From Meiothermus sp. (GTDB lineage: Bacteria > Deinococcota > Deinococci > Deinococcales > Thermaceae): a DNA stretch of 64,000 nt. The translations under genes and the position numbers were made by a program. The notes under the pieces were generated by a model, which saw nothing but the letters and a program-made list of their open reading frames with translations, was not told the origin of the DNA and did no database searches. The stretch spans positions 3,108,594 through 3,172,593 of the forward strand of contig NZ_BPIM01000001.1 of NCBI RefSeq assembly GCF_026004115.1, in the 5' to 3' direction. Below, in pieces: positions 35,654-45,742 of the stretch (positions are counted from its first letter, which is position 1; every line of letters starts with the position of its first letter).

Positions 35654-36496
35654 TCAAAATTGCTCGAGGCCTGTGCGCTGGGCCTTGATGCGCTTGAGCT
35701 GGGCCACCAGTACAAAACTTACAATGAACAAAAGGGCCCAGGACGTTAGCTTGGAGACGGAAACCATCTGCCAGCCATCGGCCTGGCTGGGGTACTGCCA
35801 GGCCCCCAGGTAGGTCCCGATGTTCTCAGCAATCCAGATGAACGTAGCAACCAGCAAAAACGCCAGCTTGAGGGGCAGCCAGAACGCTTGCACGGGAGCC
35901 AGGGCGGGGTCGGGGCGCTTGAAGGGCTGGGTAGAGAGGCTGAAGTAAATGCGGGTACGCCAGTAAGCCACAAAAAGCCCCGCAATGATCAGCCATCGAA
36001 TATCGTAAAAAACGGCGTTGGTATAGAAATTACCGTAGATGAGCAGCACAAACAACCAGTTAACCCAGCTAGGCGGGAAGTTCTCTATTCGCAGGTGCAG
36101 GCGTCGCCAGGCCTGGGTGATGTAGCTGGCCACCGCCGCATACATGAAGCCCGCAAAGAGGGGCACCCCCAGAAGCTTGGTGTAGGCCTCACCCGGATAA
36201 ACCCAGGAACCCAGGTTGACCTTGTAGATTTCCATGGCCATAGCAATCGCATGGAAGAGGGTGATGGTTTTGAGTTCGTCCACAGTCTCGACCTTGAGGC
36301 CCCAGACCATCCAGATCTGGATCACAATGCAGCACAGCAGCAAAAAATCGTAACGGGGCAGGCCCGGAATCTCCACGAACCGGGTAAGCAGCAACAAAAG
36401 CAAGATCAGGCCAGGAAAAAAGCTACTGGCGGCCTCTTGATAAACAAAGTTGAGCAGTAAATTCCAGGCTTTTGGGAACGAAAATGTGGGCTGCAC
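35654..36496 (-). CDS. DUF817-family membrane protein
   Basis: 280 residues from GTG 36496, with GGAG five bases upstream. Seven or eight hydrophobic segments are visible, including FPGLILLLLLLTRFVEIPGL and VETVDELKTITLFHAIAMAMEIYKVN. The motif KVNLGSWVYPG and the KLLGVPLFAGFMYAAVASYI block are typical of DUF817 (YoaT-like) proteins. The role of the family is unknown. It lies 15 bases upstream of the S9 peptidase gene and is probably co-transcribed with it. Confidence 0.82.
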   Translation of the reverse strand: MQPTFSFPKAWNLLLNFVYQEAASSFFPGLILLLLLLTRFVEIPGLPRYDFLLLCCIVIQIWMVWGLKVETVDELKTITLFHAIAMAMEIYKVNLGSWVYPGEAYTKLLGVPLFAGFMYAAVASYITQAWRRLHLRIENFPPSWVNWLFVLLIYGNFYTNAVFYDIRWLIIAGLFVAYWRTRIYFSLSTQPFKRPDPALAPVQAFWLPLKLAFLLVATFIWIAENIGTYLGAWQYPSQADGWQMVSVSKLTSWALLFIVSFVLVAQLKRIKAQRTGLEQF

Positions 36497-36609
36497 TGGC
36501 TCCAGGGTAGCAGATCAGCCCGATTCGATTGGGTCGAAACCCCAAAACGTGGCTACCAAGGGGCACGGTCGGTGGTCCATCACACAAAAGCATTCAGAGC
36601 TAGCAGCGC

Positions 36610-37206
36610 TCAGGAGCTGATGACCAGGGCCTTGCCAATGTAGCTTGAATCCTCCAGTGCTTTCAGGATGAAGTCAGCCACATCGGCCCTCGAGATTCGC
36701 CCCCGCCCGCTACTCCCAATCTTGTAAGCGCCGGTTTTAGCATCGTTGGTCAGGCCGGTGGGGCGGACAATGGTCCAGTCCAGGCCGCTTTCCATCAGGA
36801 TCTTCTCCTGGCGCTCGTGCTCTTCCAGGGCCGCCTTGAGAAAGAGCCAGGCCGCATGGGCGATCAGGCCTTTGCGGCTGTCGCCTACCCCAAACGAACT
36901 CACCGCGACTACCCGCCTGACCCCATACTGCTGCATGGCCCGCACGATGTGGGCCGTTCCCTGGCTGCGGGTTTGGTCGCCGGCCTGGTTGCCCGCACCC
37001 AGGGCAATCACCACAGCATCCTGACCTTCAACTGCCCTGGACACGGCCTCTGGGTCGAAGATATCGCCCCGCATAGCGCTGAGATGGGCATAATTGGGGA
37101 ACGAGGGGTTTCTCGCAAAAGCAGTCACGCTAAGCCCTTGTTCCTGGGCTTGTTGCGCCACCTGAAGCCCCACTCCCTTGGATGCACCAAAGACTACGAT
37201 TTTCAT
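36610..37206 (-). CDS. NAD(P)-binding atypical SDR protein
   Basis: 198 residues from MKIVVFGASKGVGLQVAQQA, with the GASxGVG dinucleotide loop at residues 7-13. The sequence continues with RGDIFDPEAVSRAVEGQDAV and ends without the YxxxK dehydrogenase pair, as in NmrA/HSCARG-like or flavin-reductase-like atypical SDRs. A GTG two codons upstream is possible. The function is probably redox sensing or a small-molecule reductase, not determinable. It lies upstream of the DUF817 gene on the same strand with a 113-base gap that shows no terminator. Confidence 0.82.
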   Translation of the reverse strand: MKIVVFGASKGVGLQVAQQAQEQGLSVTAFARNPSFPNYAHLSAMRGDIFDPEAVSRAVEGQDAVVIALGAGNQAGDQTRSQGTAHIVRAMQQYGVRRVVAVSSFGVGDSRKGLIAHAAWLFLKAALEEHERQEKILMESGLDWTIVRPTGLTNDAKTGAYKIGSSGRGRISRADVADFILKALEDSSYIGKALVISS

Positions 37207-37222
37207 GCCCACAAAATAACTG

Positions 37223-37248
37223 TAGGGGCGTATTGCGATACGCCCCTA
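37223..37248. repeat. extragenic palindrome downstream of nqo14
   Basis: A perfect 11-bp stem TAGGGGCGTAT / ATACGCCCCTA with a TGCG loop, 15 bases beyond the nqo14 stop and 17 before the SDR gene. It has the look of a REP-type element. No U-run follows on the minus strand, so it may act as an mRNA 3' end stabiliser for the nqo operon. Confidence 0.55.
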
Positions 37249-37262
37249 TGCCACCAAGTTGC

Positions 37263-39518
37263 TTACTGCACCTTTAGGGTGATGGTGGCGAGCGGTGGTT
37301 CGGACTCGAGCCTGCCGGTCTCGCGCACCTCGTAGGTAATTTCGCCGGGGCCTGGGTCGGAGAAGTAGCTCCAGCCGCAGGCCGCACTGAGCGGAATATC
37401 TTTGCGCCCTATGATTCGATCCCCACGCCGCACCAGCACGGTGTAGCTGCTGGCCGAGCCCACCCCGCCAAAGCGGAAGGGCCTCGAGACCGTACCCCCT
37501 GCTTGCAGGTTCGAGAGCGCAAAGCTCTGGCTACAGGTGGCCCCGGCCAGGGCCTCGGGCACCACCAGCGAGATTCGAGCCCCCGAGGCAGCGCCTTCGG
37601 GCCGCACCTCATACACCCGCGTTCCGCCCGGAGGCGGCGGAACATTCAGGCTCCACTGCCCGCTGGCATTGGCCGTGACCCGCCCCAGGCTGGCCCCATC
37701 TTCAAAGATTTCGACCACCTGGCCCGGCTGGGCCGTACCCTGCAGGGTAAAACCGGTAGCGGCCACTGTAGCGCCCGCCAGCGGCGAGGTAAACGCTGGC
37801 TCGACGGGTAGCGCGACGTTCACATTGGTGCTGGCTCCTGTTGTCTGTCCAGCCCGGCGCACCTCGTAGGTATGGGCGCCGGCAGCCAGGGCCGAAGGGA
37901 GGGCCGAGGTAGCCACCGGGAAGCTCCACCGCCCATCGGGGCCTACCGTTACCACCCCCAGGGGGTTGCCGTTATCCAAGAGCTCGAGGGTCTCCCCTGG
38001 CTTGCCGATGCCCTGCAAGGCATAGCTTCCAGCAATCAGGGTCGCACCGCTGGAGGGTGCAGTAATGCTCACGGCAGCCGCTGCCGGCGACAGGCCCGCG
38101 CTGAAGGCCCGCAAACCCAGTCCCGGAAGAACCGAGAGCAGACCCAACAGACCGATGGCCCCCAGCATAAGGCCCAGGGCAGGCGCCCACATGCGTGCCG
38201 CCGGTGCCATCAAGCCCTGGGTCAGGCCCATAGGCGCTGCCGCTACCGGAATCCCCGGCGCTTCCGAGCTACCAAACTGCGTCAGGGCGGCCTCGGCCTC
38301 ACGATCCTCGGCTTCCTGCACGGGGGTGGGCTTGCTGAAAACCAGGAAGAAGGTCTTGAGGTAATAGTACGCCCCAATGGCCGAGGTCACCAGAGCCAGC
38401 ACCACCAGCCCGTAGAAGCCCGCCCGAGCCGCTTCCTGGAAGACCAGGTACTTGGCCCAGAACCCGGCCAGCGGCGGCAACCCCAGCAGCGAAAGGATGC
38501 CCAGACCCATGGCCCCGCCCAGCAGGGGCTTGCGATACCACAGGCCGCGCAGGCGCTCAAGCGGCACGTCCTGGTTGGAAAGCATCGCAAGCACCGCAAA
38601 GATAAGGCCTGTGGCCAGCCCATAGGTCAGCAGGTAAAAAGGAACCGTAGCCTGTCCGGTAGGGCCGAAGAGCCCCAGGCCGATGTAGCCCGCATTGGCG
38701 ATGGAGGAGTAGGCAAAAAGCCGCTTGGCCTCGGTTTGGGAGAGCGCCCCCAGGTTCCCAAAAATGGTGGTGAGGGCTATCAGGGCCGCCATACCCACCC
38801 CCCAGGCTTCCAGGCCTGCGGGGGTGAAGATCCGCAGCATGGCCGCAAAAGCTGCCGCCTTCACCGCCGTGGCCATGAACAGCGTGACCACCGTGGGGCT
38901 GCCCTGATAGACGTCGGGCGACCACCACTGGAAGGGCACCATGGCAGTCTTGAAGGCAAAAGCCGCCATAATCAGGAACAAGCCCGCAATGTAGAGGGGC
39001 CCGGAACCACTCGCCCCCGCCATAAAGCTGCCTGTCGCGCCAAAGTAGAGGGCGATGCCGTATAGAAAAATGGCCGCCCCCAGGGCCCCCAGCAAAAAGT
39101 ACTTGAGGCCCGCCTCAAAGCCTTTCTCGTCGCGCTGCCAGGTCGCCAGCACATACAGGGGCAGCGAGAAGACCTCGAGGGCAATCACCAGCACCACCAG
39201 GTTGGGGCTGCTGGCCATGATGTGCATGCCTGTAACAGCGTAAAGCACCAGAAGCGGAAACTCGAACTTCTTACCGGGCCCCAGCAATAGCGTCCACAAG
39301 CCCCCCAGGATTGCTACCAGGGTCAGACCACGGGCCAGGGTATCGAAGCGGTAGAGGCCCCCGAAGGCCTCCTGGGTTCCTCCCCAGCCCACAACGCAAA
39401 ACAAACCCGCCAGCACCAGTCCTGCCAGGGTCACGATGCGGTTGGCCTCCCGAGAGATTACAAAGGCCAAGAGCGACAGTACCGTGGCGAAGCCCGCCAG
39501 CACATACAGGGTTAGCAT
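37263..39518 (-). CDS. nqo14: NADH-quinone oxidoreductase subunit N (Nqo14) with C-terminal Ig-like extension
   Basis: 751 residues, far longer than T. thermophilus Nqo14 (about 427). Residues 1-480 are the proton-pumping antiporter-like subunit: the essential Glu in ALEVFSLPLYVLA and Lys in AFKTAMVPFQWWSPD, plus about 14 helices. From about 482 to 751 there are two Ig-like repeats (GSYALQGIGKPGETLELLDN and TGFTLQGTAQPGQVVEIFED with matching GQWSL/GRWSF ends) and a third Cys-containing sandwich. With an even number of helices the tail should lie in the periplasm. No stop or frameshift separates the parts. GGAGGTGCG precedes the ATG. Confidence 0.92.
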   Translation of the reverse strand: MLTLYVLAGFATVLSLLAFVISREANRIVTLAGLVLAGLFCVVGWGGTQEAFGGLYRFDTLARGLTLVAILGGLWTLLLGPGKKFEFPLLVLYAVTGMHIMASSPNLVVLVIALEVFSLPLYVLATWQRDEKGFEAGLKYFLLGALGAAIFLYGIALYFGATGSFMAGASGSGPLYIAGLFLIMAAFAFKTAMVPFQWWSPDVYQGSPTVVTLFMATAVKAAAFAAMLRIFTPAGLEAWGVGMAALIALTTIFGNLGALSQTEAKRLFAYSSIANAGYIGLGLFGPTGQATVPFYLLTYGLATGLIFAVLAMLSNQDVPLERLRGLWYRKPLLGGAMGLGILSLLGLPPLAGFWAKYLVFQEAARAGFYGLVVLALVTSAIGAYYYLKTFFLVFSKPTPVQEAEDREAEAALTQFGSSEAPGIPVAAAPMGLTQGLMAPAARMWAPALGLMLGAIGLLGLLSVLPGLGLRAFSAGLSPAAAAVSITAPSSGATLIAGSYALQGIGKPGETLELLDNGNPLGVVTVGPDGRWSFPVATSALPSALAAGAHTYEVRRAGQTTGASTNVNVALPVEPAFTSPLAGATVAATGFTLQGTAQPGQVVEIFEDGASLGRVTANASGQWSLNVPPPPGGTRVYEVRPEGAASGARISLVVPEALAGATCSQSFALSNLQAGGTVSRPFRFGGVGSASSYTVLVRRGDRIIGRKDIPLSAACGWSYFSDPGPGEITYEVRETGRLESEPPLATITLKVQ

Positions 39519-39607
39519 CGCGCACCTCCGGTAGGGGTCAGGGCCGCGGAAATGAGCGCAAAAGCCCTATTCACTCCATACTCCACGCCAGAAAGCACGG
39601 CGCTCAT
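39512..39607 (-). CDS. 31-residue small ORF between nqo13 and nqo14
   Basis: Starts at an ATG overlapping the nqo13 stop (ATGA), preceded by GGAGGTG at ideal spacing. It ends with TAA inside the first codons of nqo14, so it fills the gap exactly. It encodes [20 protein letters not shown] followed by an AALTPTGG tail ending ARC. The middle could form one amphipathic or membrane helix. No family is known to me. It may be a small accessory subunit of complex I or a coupling leader that links translation of nqo13 to nqo14. Confidence 0.45.
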   Translation of the reverse strand: MSAVLSGVEYGVNRAFALISAALTPTGGARC

Positions 39608-41021
39608 GAGGCACCTCCAAAAAGCGCAGCCAGGGCCTTGCCCAGAGGCTCGAGGTACACCGTGAAGAGCTTGGGATAAAGGCCCATCAAGAGCAACACC
39701 CCCACCGTCACGGCGGCAAAACCCCATTCGCGGGTGTCCAGGTCGGGCACCGCCTGAACCTGGGCGTTCTCCTGGAAGAGCTTTTGGAACGCAGTGAGCG
39801 CATAGGCCGCCGCGGCAATCACCGCCAGGAAGGCCACAAAGGTCAGCCAGGGCGAAACCTTGTAGGCCCCCAGCAGGATCATCAGTTCGCCCGGAAAGCC
39901 CGACAGCCCCGGCAGCCCAATCATGGCCATGAGCAAAAACATACCCAGCACGTAAAGGGCCGGGGCGTGTTTAGCCAGGCCGCGCACCGGATTGATGTCC
40001 AGACTACCGGTGCGCTTGTAGACCAGGCCCACAAACAAGAACATGGCCGAACCGTAGACCATCGAAGCCCCCAACAGGTACAAGGCGCCTACCGTACCTT
40101 CACTGTTGCCACTAAAGAGGCCCAAAGCGGCCACGCCCATGTGCGAAACCCCGGCATAGGCCAGTAGCGTTTTCCAGTCCGGGGCGCTAAAGGCCACCCA
40201 GGCCGAGTAGATGGCCCCAAAAGCCGCCAGGAACAAAAGCAAGCCCTGCCACTCGCGGAAGCCATCGGGCATGAGGGGAATGGCCCATTTGAAGAAGGCG
40301 AACACACCCACCTTGTACAGCGTGCCCATGGCATCAGCCAGGCCCGAGGGGTGGTTTTGCTGGTGAAAACTCGGCAGCCAGGCATGCAGGGGGAAAAGCG
40401 GGGTCTTGACCGCCAGTGCCACCAGGAAGCCCAGGAAGGCCAGCGCGGCGGTCTGCCCGGTCAGCGGGTTGGCCGCCAGGTCGGTATAGAGGAAGCTATC
40501 CGCCCCGCCCAGAAAACGCACCGCAAAGATAGCGGCCAGCATCGGCAACGAGCCCACCAGGGTAAAGAGGGCAAAGGTATAGATGGCCCGCAGGCGATCC
40601 GGCCCCCCATAGAACCACAGCATCAGCAAGGAAGGGATCAGGGTAGCTTCAAAGAAGAAGTAAAAGAAGATCAGGTCTTGCGCGGCGAAAATGCCCAGCA
40701 AGCCGGTCTGCATCATCAGGGTATACGCCAGAAAGCGCACCGGTACGTCGGCAATCCAGACCCCCAGCAAGACCACCAGGCTCACCGCTATCCACAAAAA
40801 GAGCCCCGCGCCATCCAGCCCCAGCGCATAGTAGACCCCTGCCTCGGGTAGAAATGGCGTCTGACTGGCATAGGCCACGCCCTGTCCGCTGTAGCCCGCA
40901 AATAGCACCAGCGAGATGACCAGGCTGATGGCTGCGGAGGCAATGGCAAAACTACGGCCCAGACCGGGCACAATAAGCAACAGCATACCCGTCAGGAGGG
41001 GCAACCACAGTCCCACATGAA

Positions 41022-41025
<4 letters not shown>
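39604..41025 (-). CDS. nqo13: NADH-quinone oxidoreductase subunit M (Nqo13)
   Basis: 473 residues, close to the 469 of T. thermophilus. It is an antiporter-like proton-pumping subunit of the membrane arm. The charged pair is present: Glu in [20 protein letters not shown] and Lys in [20 protein letters not shown], with the C-terminal Lys region LTAFQKLF. About 14 membrane helices are visible. The start overlaps the nqo12 stop by four bases. Confidence 0.95.
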
Positions 41026-42854
<1,829 letters not shown>

Positions 42855-42857
42855 GTT

Positions 42858-43148
42858 TTACCCCCTCAGTTGCCGCAGCTCGTCCACGTTGGTGGTCTCG
42901 CGGCGACGGAAGATGGCCACAATAAGGCCCAACCCCACCGCAACCTCCGCAGCAGCGATGGCAATGATGAATAGCACCACCACCTGCGCATCCAGACTGC
43001 CCGAGAGCCTGGAAAAACTGATCAGCGAGAGCGCAGCCGCGTTTAACATCAGTTCGATAGAAAGAAACATCAGGATAGCGGTGCGCCGGGTCAGCGCGCC
43101 ATAAGCCCCAATCGAAAACAACAAAGCGGAAGCTATGAGCCAGATCAT
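42858..43148 (-). CDS. nqo11: NADH-quinone oxidoreductase subunit K (Nqo11)
   Basis: 96 residues with three helices. The membrane-embedded Glu residues of the proton path are visible in LSIELMLNAAAL and IAAAEVAVGLGLIVAI. The length matches the 95 of T. thermophilus. The ATG overlaps the nqo10 stop (ATGA). A basic, acidic tail (RRRETTNVDELRQLRG) faces the cytoplasm. Confidence 0.95.
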   Translation of the reverse strand: MIWLIASALLFSIGAYGALTRRTAILMFLSIELMLNAAALSLISFSRLSGSLDAQVVVLFIIAIAAAEVAVGLGLIVAIFRRRETTNVDELRQLRG

Positions 43149-43744
43149 CGCTTCACCACCGCCTTACCGTCTTTTTGCTCAGTCATTGGGGGGGTGGGCT
43201 TTTGATCCTGACGTGGGTGGGCCGGGTGGCTGGTGGCCGAAATAATTCGCTCCGGCTCAATCAGCACCACCGCCGCTACCGTGGCCACCAGCAACAAAAA
43301 GCCCACCACCAGAAGGGCATACAGCCATTTCTCAGGGTCGTAGAGCAGGGGCCCCAGGGCCTGGGGCAGGCCACCTCCCAGGGCCGGCGCATTGGCGGGC
43401 GGCTGGAAGCGGGTCAGGGCATAGACCAGGACAGCGGCCAGACCCGCCGCACCCAGCCCGGCCACCCACGGAAGCCTTGGCAGCAGATCCTGGCCCACAT
43501 TGGCGCTGGCCGCCGAGAGCAGCATGATGACAAACAAAAAAAGCACCACGATGGCCCCGGCATAGACGATAATCTGGATCATAGCCACAAAACGGGCCTC
43601 CAGCGCCACATAGACGCCCGCCACCACCAGGAAATTGGCAATTAGCGCCAGGGCGGCGTGAACGGCATTCTGTAGCCGCACCACCGCCAGGCCGGTACCG
43701 ACCAGCAGCAGCAGCGCAAGAATTTCCCAAAATCCGACACTCAT
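43145..43744 (-). CDS. nqo10: NADH-quinone oxidoreductase subunit J (Nqo10)
   Basis: 199 residues; T. thermophilus has 176. Five helices precede a polar tail of about 25 residues (HPRQDQKPTPPMTEQKDG) that seems to be an extension. The pi-bulge helix region IVYAGAIVVLFLFVIMLL, important for coupling, is intact. It starts after a 164-base gap below nqo9 with a GGAGGAAAC ribosome site. Confidence 0.93.
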   Translation of the reverse strand: MSVGFWEILALLLLVGTGLAVVRLQNAVHAALALIANFLVVAGVYVALEARFVAMIQIIVYAGAIVVLFLFVIMLLSAASANVGQDLLPRLPWVAGLGAAGLAAVLVYALTRFQPPANAPALGGGLPQALGPLLYDPEKWLYALLVVGFLLLVATVAAVVLIEPERIISATSHPAHPRQDQKPTPPMTEQKDGKAVVKR

Positions 43745-43868
43745 TGTTTCCTCCAGGGAGCTTGGGGGTTTGGGCTCGAGCCTACACGGTCTCGCATAAT
43801 CCGGGAGATTCTACTCAGAACAAAGCGAATTGGGGAACACCCATCTCTTCTAACCCGCAAGCCCGGCA

Positions 43869-43915
43869 TTCCGGCACCTACTTTTCCACAAGCCCCACTT
43901 TCCGGCACCTACTTT
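43869..43915. repeat. 16-bp direct repeat at the end of nqo9
   Basis: TTCCGGCACCTACTTT occurs at 43869-43884 and 43900-43915, period 31. The second copy contains the nqo9 stop. It looks like a recent short duplication, with no sign of function. The rest of the nqo9-nqo10 gap (43745-43908) holds nothing recognised. Confidence 0.6.
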
Positions 43916-44448
43916 GAATCGGGTGGCTTCACGCCCTCGAGCTCAGGCCGCACGTAGGGTACGCGGTAGCCCTTCTTGACCGGCTTGCCGGTGTAGGCCG
44001 CCTCTCGGCGCTGGGGCTTGGTCCCCTCCACCTCGACCAACATGTCCTCCTTGCCGTAGACAAAGTCGGAGTAGCGGTAATCGGCCATTTCGAAGTCGTA
44101 GCCCATGACCACCGCACCGGTCGGACAGGCCTCCTCACACAGGCCGCAGAAGATACAGCGCAGCATGTTGATCTCGTAGACCTTGGCATACCGCTCCCCC
44201 GCACTCACCGGGTTGTGGGGGTCGTTTTCGGCCGCCTCGACATAAATGGCATAAGCCGGACAGGCCGCCGCACACAGCGAGCAGCCGATACATTTCTCCA
44301 GGCCGTTGGGATGCCGGGTCAGGACATGCCGCCCGTGGAAACGGGGCTTCAGGGGCACCGGGGCATCCGGGTAGGGTATGGTGACGGGTTTGGAAAACAG
44401 CGCCTTTAGCGTGATGCCCATGCTTTGTGCGAGTGCAGCAATGCTCAC
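43909..44448 (-). CDS. nqo9: NADH-quinone oxidoreductase subunit I (Nqo9)
   Basis: 179 residues from GTG 44448, chosen because AAAGGAG lies upstream and [15 protein letters not shown] then aligns with T. thermophilus Nqo9. Two ferredoxin-type motifs [12 protein letters not shown] and [12 protein letters not shown] bind clusters N6a and N6b, which carry electrons toward N2. The C-terminus [20 protein letters not shown] is the Thermaceae-specific tail. The start lies inside the end region of nqo8. Confidence 0.95.
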   Translation of the reverse strand: MSIAALAQSMGITLKALFSKPVTIPYPDAPVPLKPRFHGRHVLTRHPNGLEKCIGCSLCAAACPAYAIYVEAAENDPHNPVSAGERYAKVYEINMLRCIFCGLCEEACPTGAVVMGYDFEMADYRYSDFVYGKEDMLVEVEGTKPQRREAAYTGKPVKKGYRVPYVRPELEGVKPPDSK

Positions 44449-44464
44449 AGCTTTACTCCTTTCG

Positions 44465-45742
44465 TTAGTCGCCTGCACCCATACGCGGCAGGCCTCTGGG
44501 TCTGGGTTGGGCTGTCAGAATCACGTAGGCCGAAAAAACCAACAGGCTGAGCAAGGAGAGCCAGCCCAGCACGGCCATGGGCCACTTGAAGGCCACCACC
44601 AGCGCGGCCAGCAAAAACCAGGCCAGCGCCAGCGGGAACAAACGCCCCCAACTAAAGACCATCAGCTGGTCGTAGCGCAGGCGGAATAGGGTACCCCGCA
44701 CCCAGATAAAGAAGAACAAAAACAGCGCAATTTTGATAAACATCCACAGGTAGGGCAGGGCAAAAAGGCCGCCGATAAGCGGGATCTGCTCCATAAAGCC
44801 GGGCATCCGCCAACCCCCTAAGAAGATGGTCGGAATCAGGGCCGCTGCCGTGATGAGGTGGATGTATTCGGCCATCTGGAACAAGGCCCATTTGATCGAG
44901 CTGTACTCGGTGTTGTAGCCCCCCACCAGTTCTTGTTCGGCCTCAGGCAGGTCGAAGGGGGTTCGGGCCGCCTCTGCCATGCTGGTCAGCAGGAAGATAG
45001 CAAAAGCCGGTAGCATGTACAGAATCAGCCAGCCGTTCTGGTGCTGCCATTCGACAATCTCGCGAAGATTTAGGGAACCCACCAGCAAGACAGGGGCCAG
45101 CAGGCTAATGCCCAGGGCCAGCTCGTACGAGATGAGGGAAGCTGAGGAGCGCAGGGAGCCCAGCAAGGAATACTTTGAGTTGGAAGCCCAGCCTGCCAAA
45201 AAGATACCGTAGATGGCAATCTCCGAGACCGCAAACACGTAAAGCAAACCTACGTCCAGGTTGATCACCCAGGGGTCGTAGCCAAAGAAGGCGTCCTTGG
45301 GGCCAAAGGGAATCAGGCCAAAGGTGAGCACCGCAAAGGTGACGGAGATCATGGGGGCCAGCACAAAGACCACCTTGTCGGCCCTCGAGACCACCAGGTC
45401 TTCTTTGAAAATGGACTTGATGGCGTCGGCCAGGGGTTGCAGCAAGCCGTCCGGCCCCACGCGGTTGGGCCCCTGGCGAATCTGAATGCGGGCCAGCAGG
45501 CGCCGCTCGATCAGGGTCATGTAGGCAAAGGCCGTCAGCAAGCCGAAAATAACCAGAAAGGCCTTAATGCCCACCATCCAAAGAGGGTCGGTGAGGTCGG
45601 GGTTGGCGTTCGGTGTGGCCTCTGCGCCAAGGGCGAATCCCGCAAGCAGCGGACCATAAGCGGCGAGTTTTTGCAAGGAGGAATGCAGATTCCATTGCAC
45701 CCTGTGCCCTGCCCCCTGCCCCCTGCTGCGAAGCGACTTCAT
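44465..45742 (-). CDS. nqo8: NADH-quinone oxidoreductase subunit H (Nqo8), N-terminally extended
   Basis: 425 residues; T. thermophilus Nqo8 has 365. From about residue 55 ([20 protein letters not shown]) it is a normal Nqo8 with the quinone-chamber loops [17 protein letters not shown] and [20 protein letters not shown]. The first 54 residues are extra: a basic, Gly-rich stretch, then [17 protein letters not shown], which resembles a signal peptide with an A-x-A site. ATG 45742 has a perfect GGAGGTG and overlaps the nqo3 end. A downstream start without ribosome site is the alternative. Confidence 0.92.
   Translation of the reverse strand: MKSLRSRGQGAGHRVQWNLHSSLQKLAAYGPLLAGFALGAEATPNANPDLTDPLWMVGIKAFLVIFGLLTAFAYMTLIERRLLARIQIRQGPNRVGPDGLLQPLADAIKSIFKEDLVVSRADKVVFVLAPMISVTFAVLTFGLIPFGPKDAFFGYDPWVINLDVGLLYVFAVSEIAIYGIFLAGWASNSKYSLLGSLRSSASLISYELALGISLLAPVLLVGSLNLREIVEWQHQNGWLILYMLPAFAIFLLTSMAEAARTPFDLPEAEQELVGGYNTEYSSIKWALFQMAEYIHLITAAALIPTIFLGGWRMPGFMEQIPLIGGLFALPYLWMFIKIALFLFFFIWVRGTLFRLRYDQLMVFSWGRLFPLALAWFLLAALVVAFKWPMAVLGWLSLLSLLVFSAYVILTAQPRPRGLPRMGAGD

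Noticed and set aside
37872..39065. 397-codon plus-strand frame antisense to nqo14
   Set aside because: Antisense shadow; composition is Gln/Arg/Gly-rich without any motif.
43745..43873. 42-codon minus-strand frame in the nqo9-nqo10 gap ending at the nqo10 start
   Set aside because: No Shine-Dalgarno, Arg/Pro-rich random composition; the overlap with the nqo10 start could be chance.
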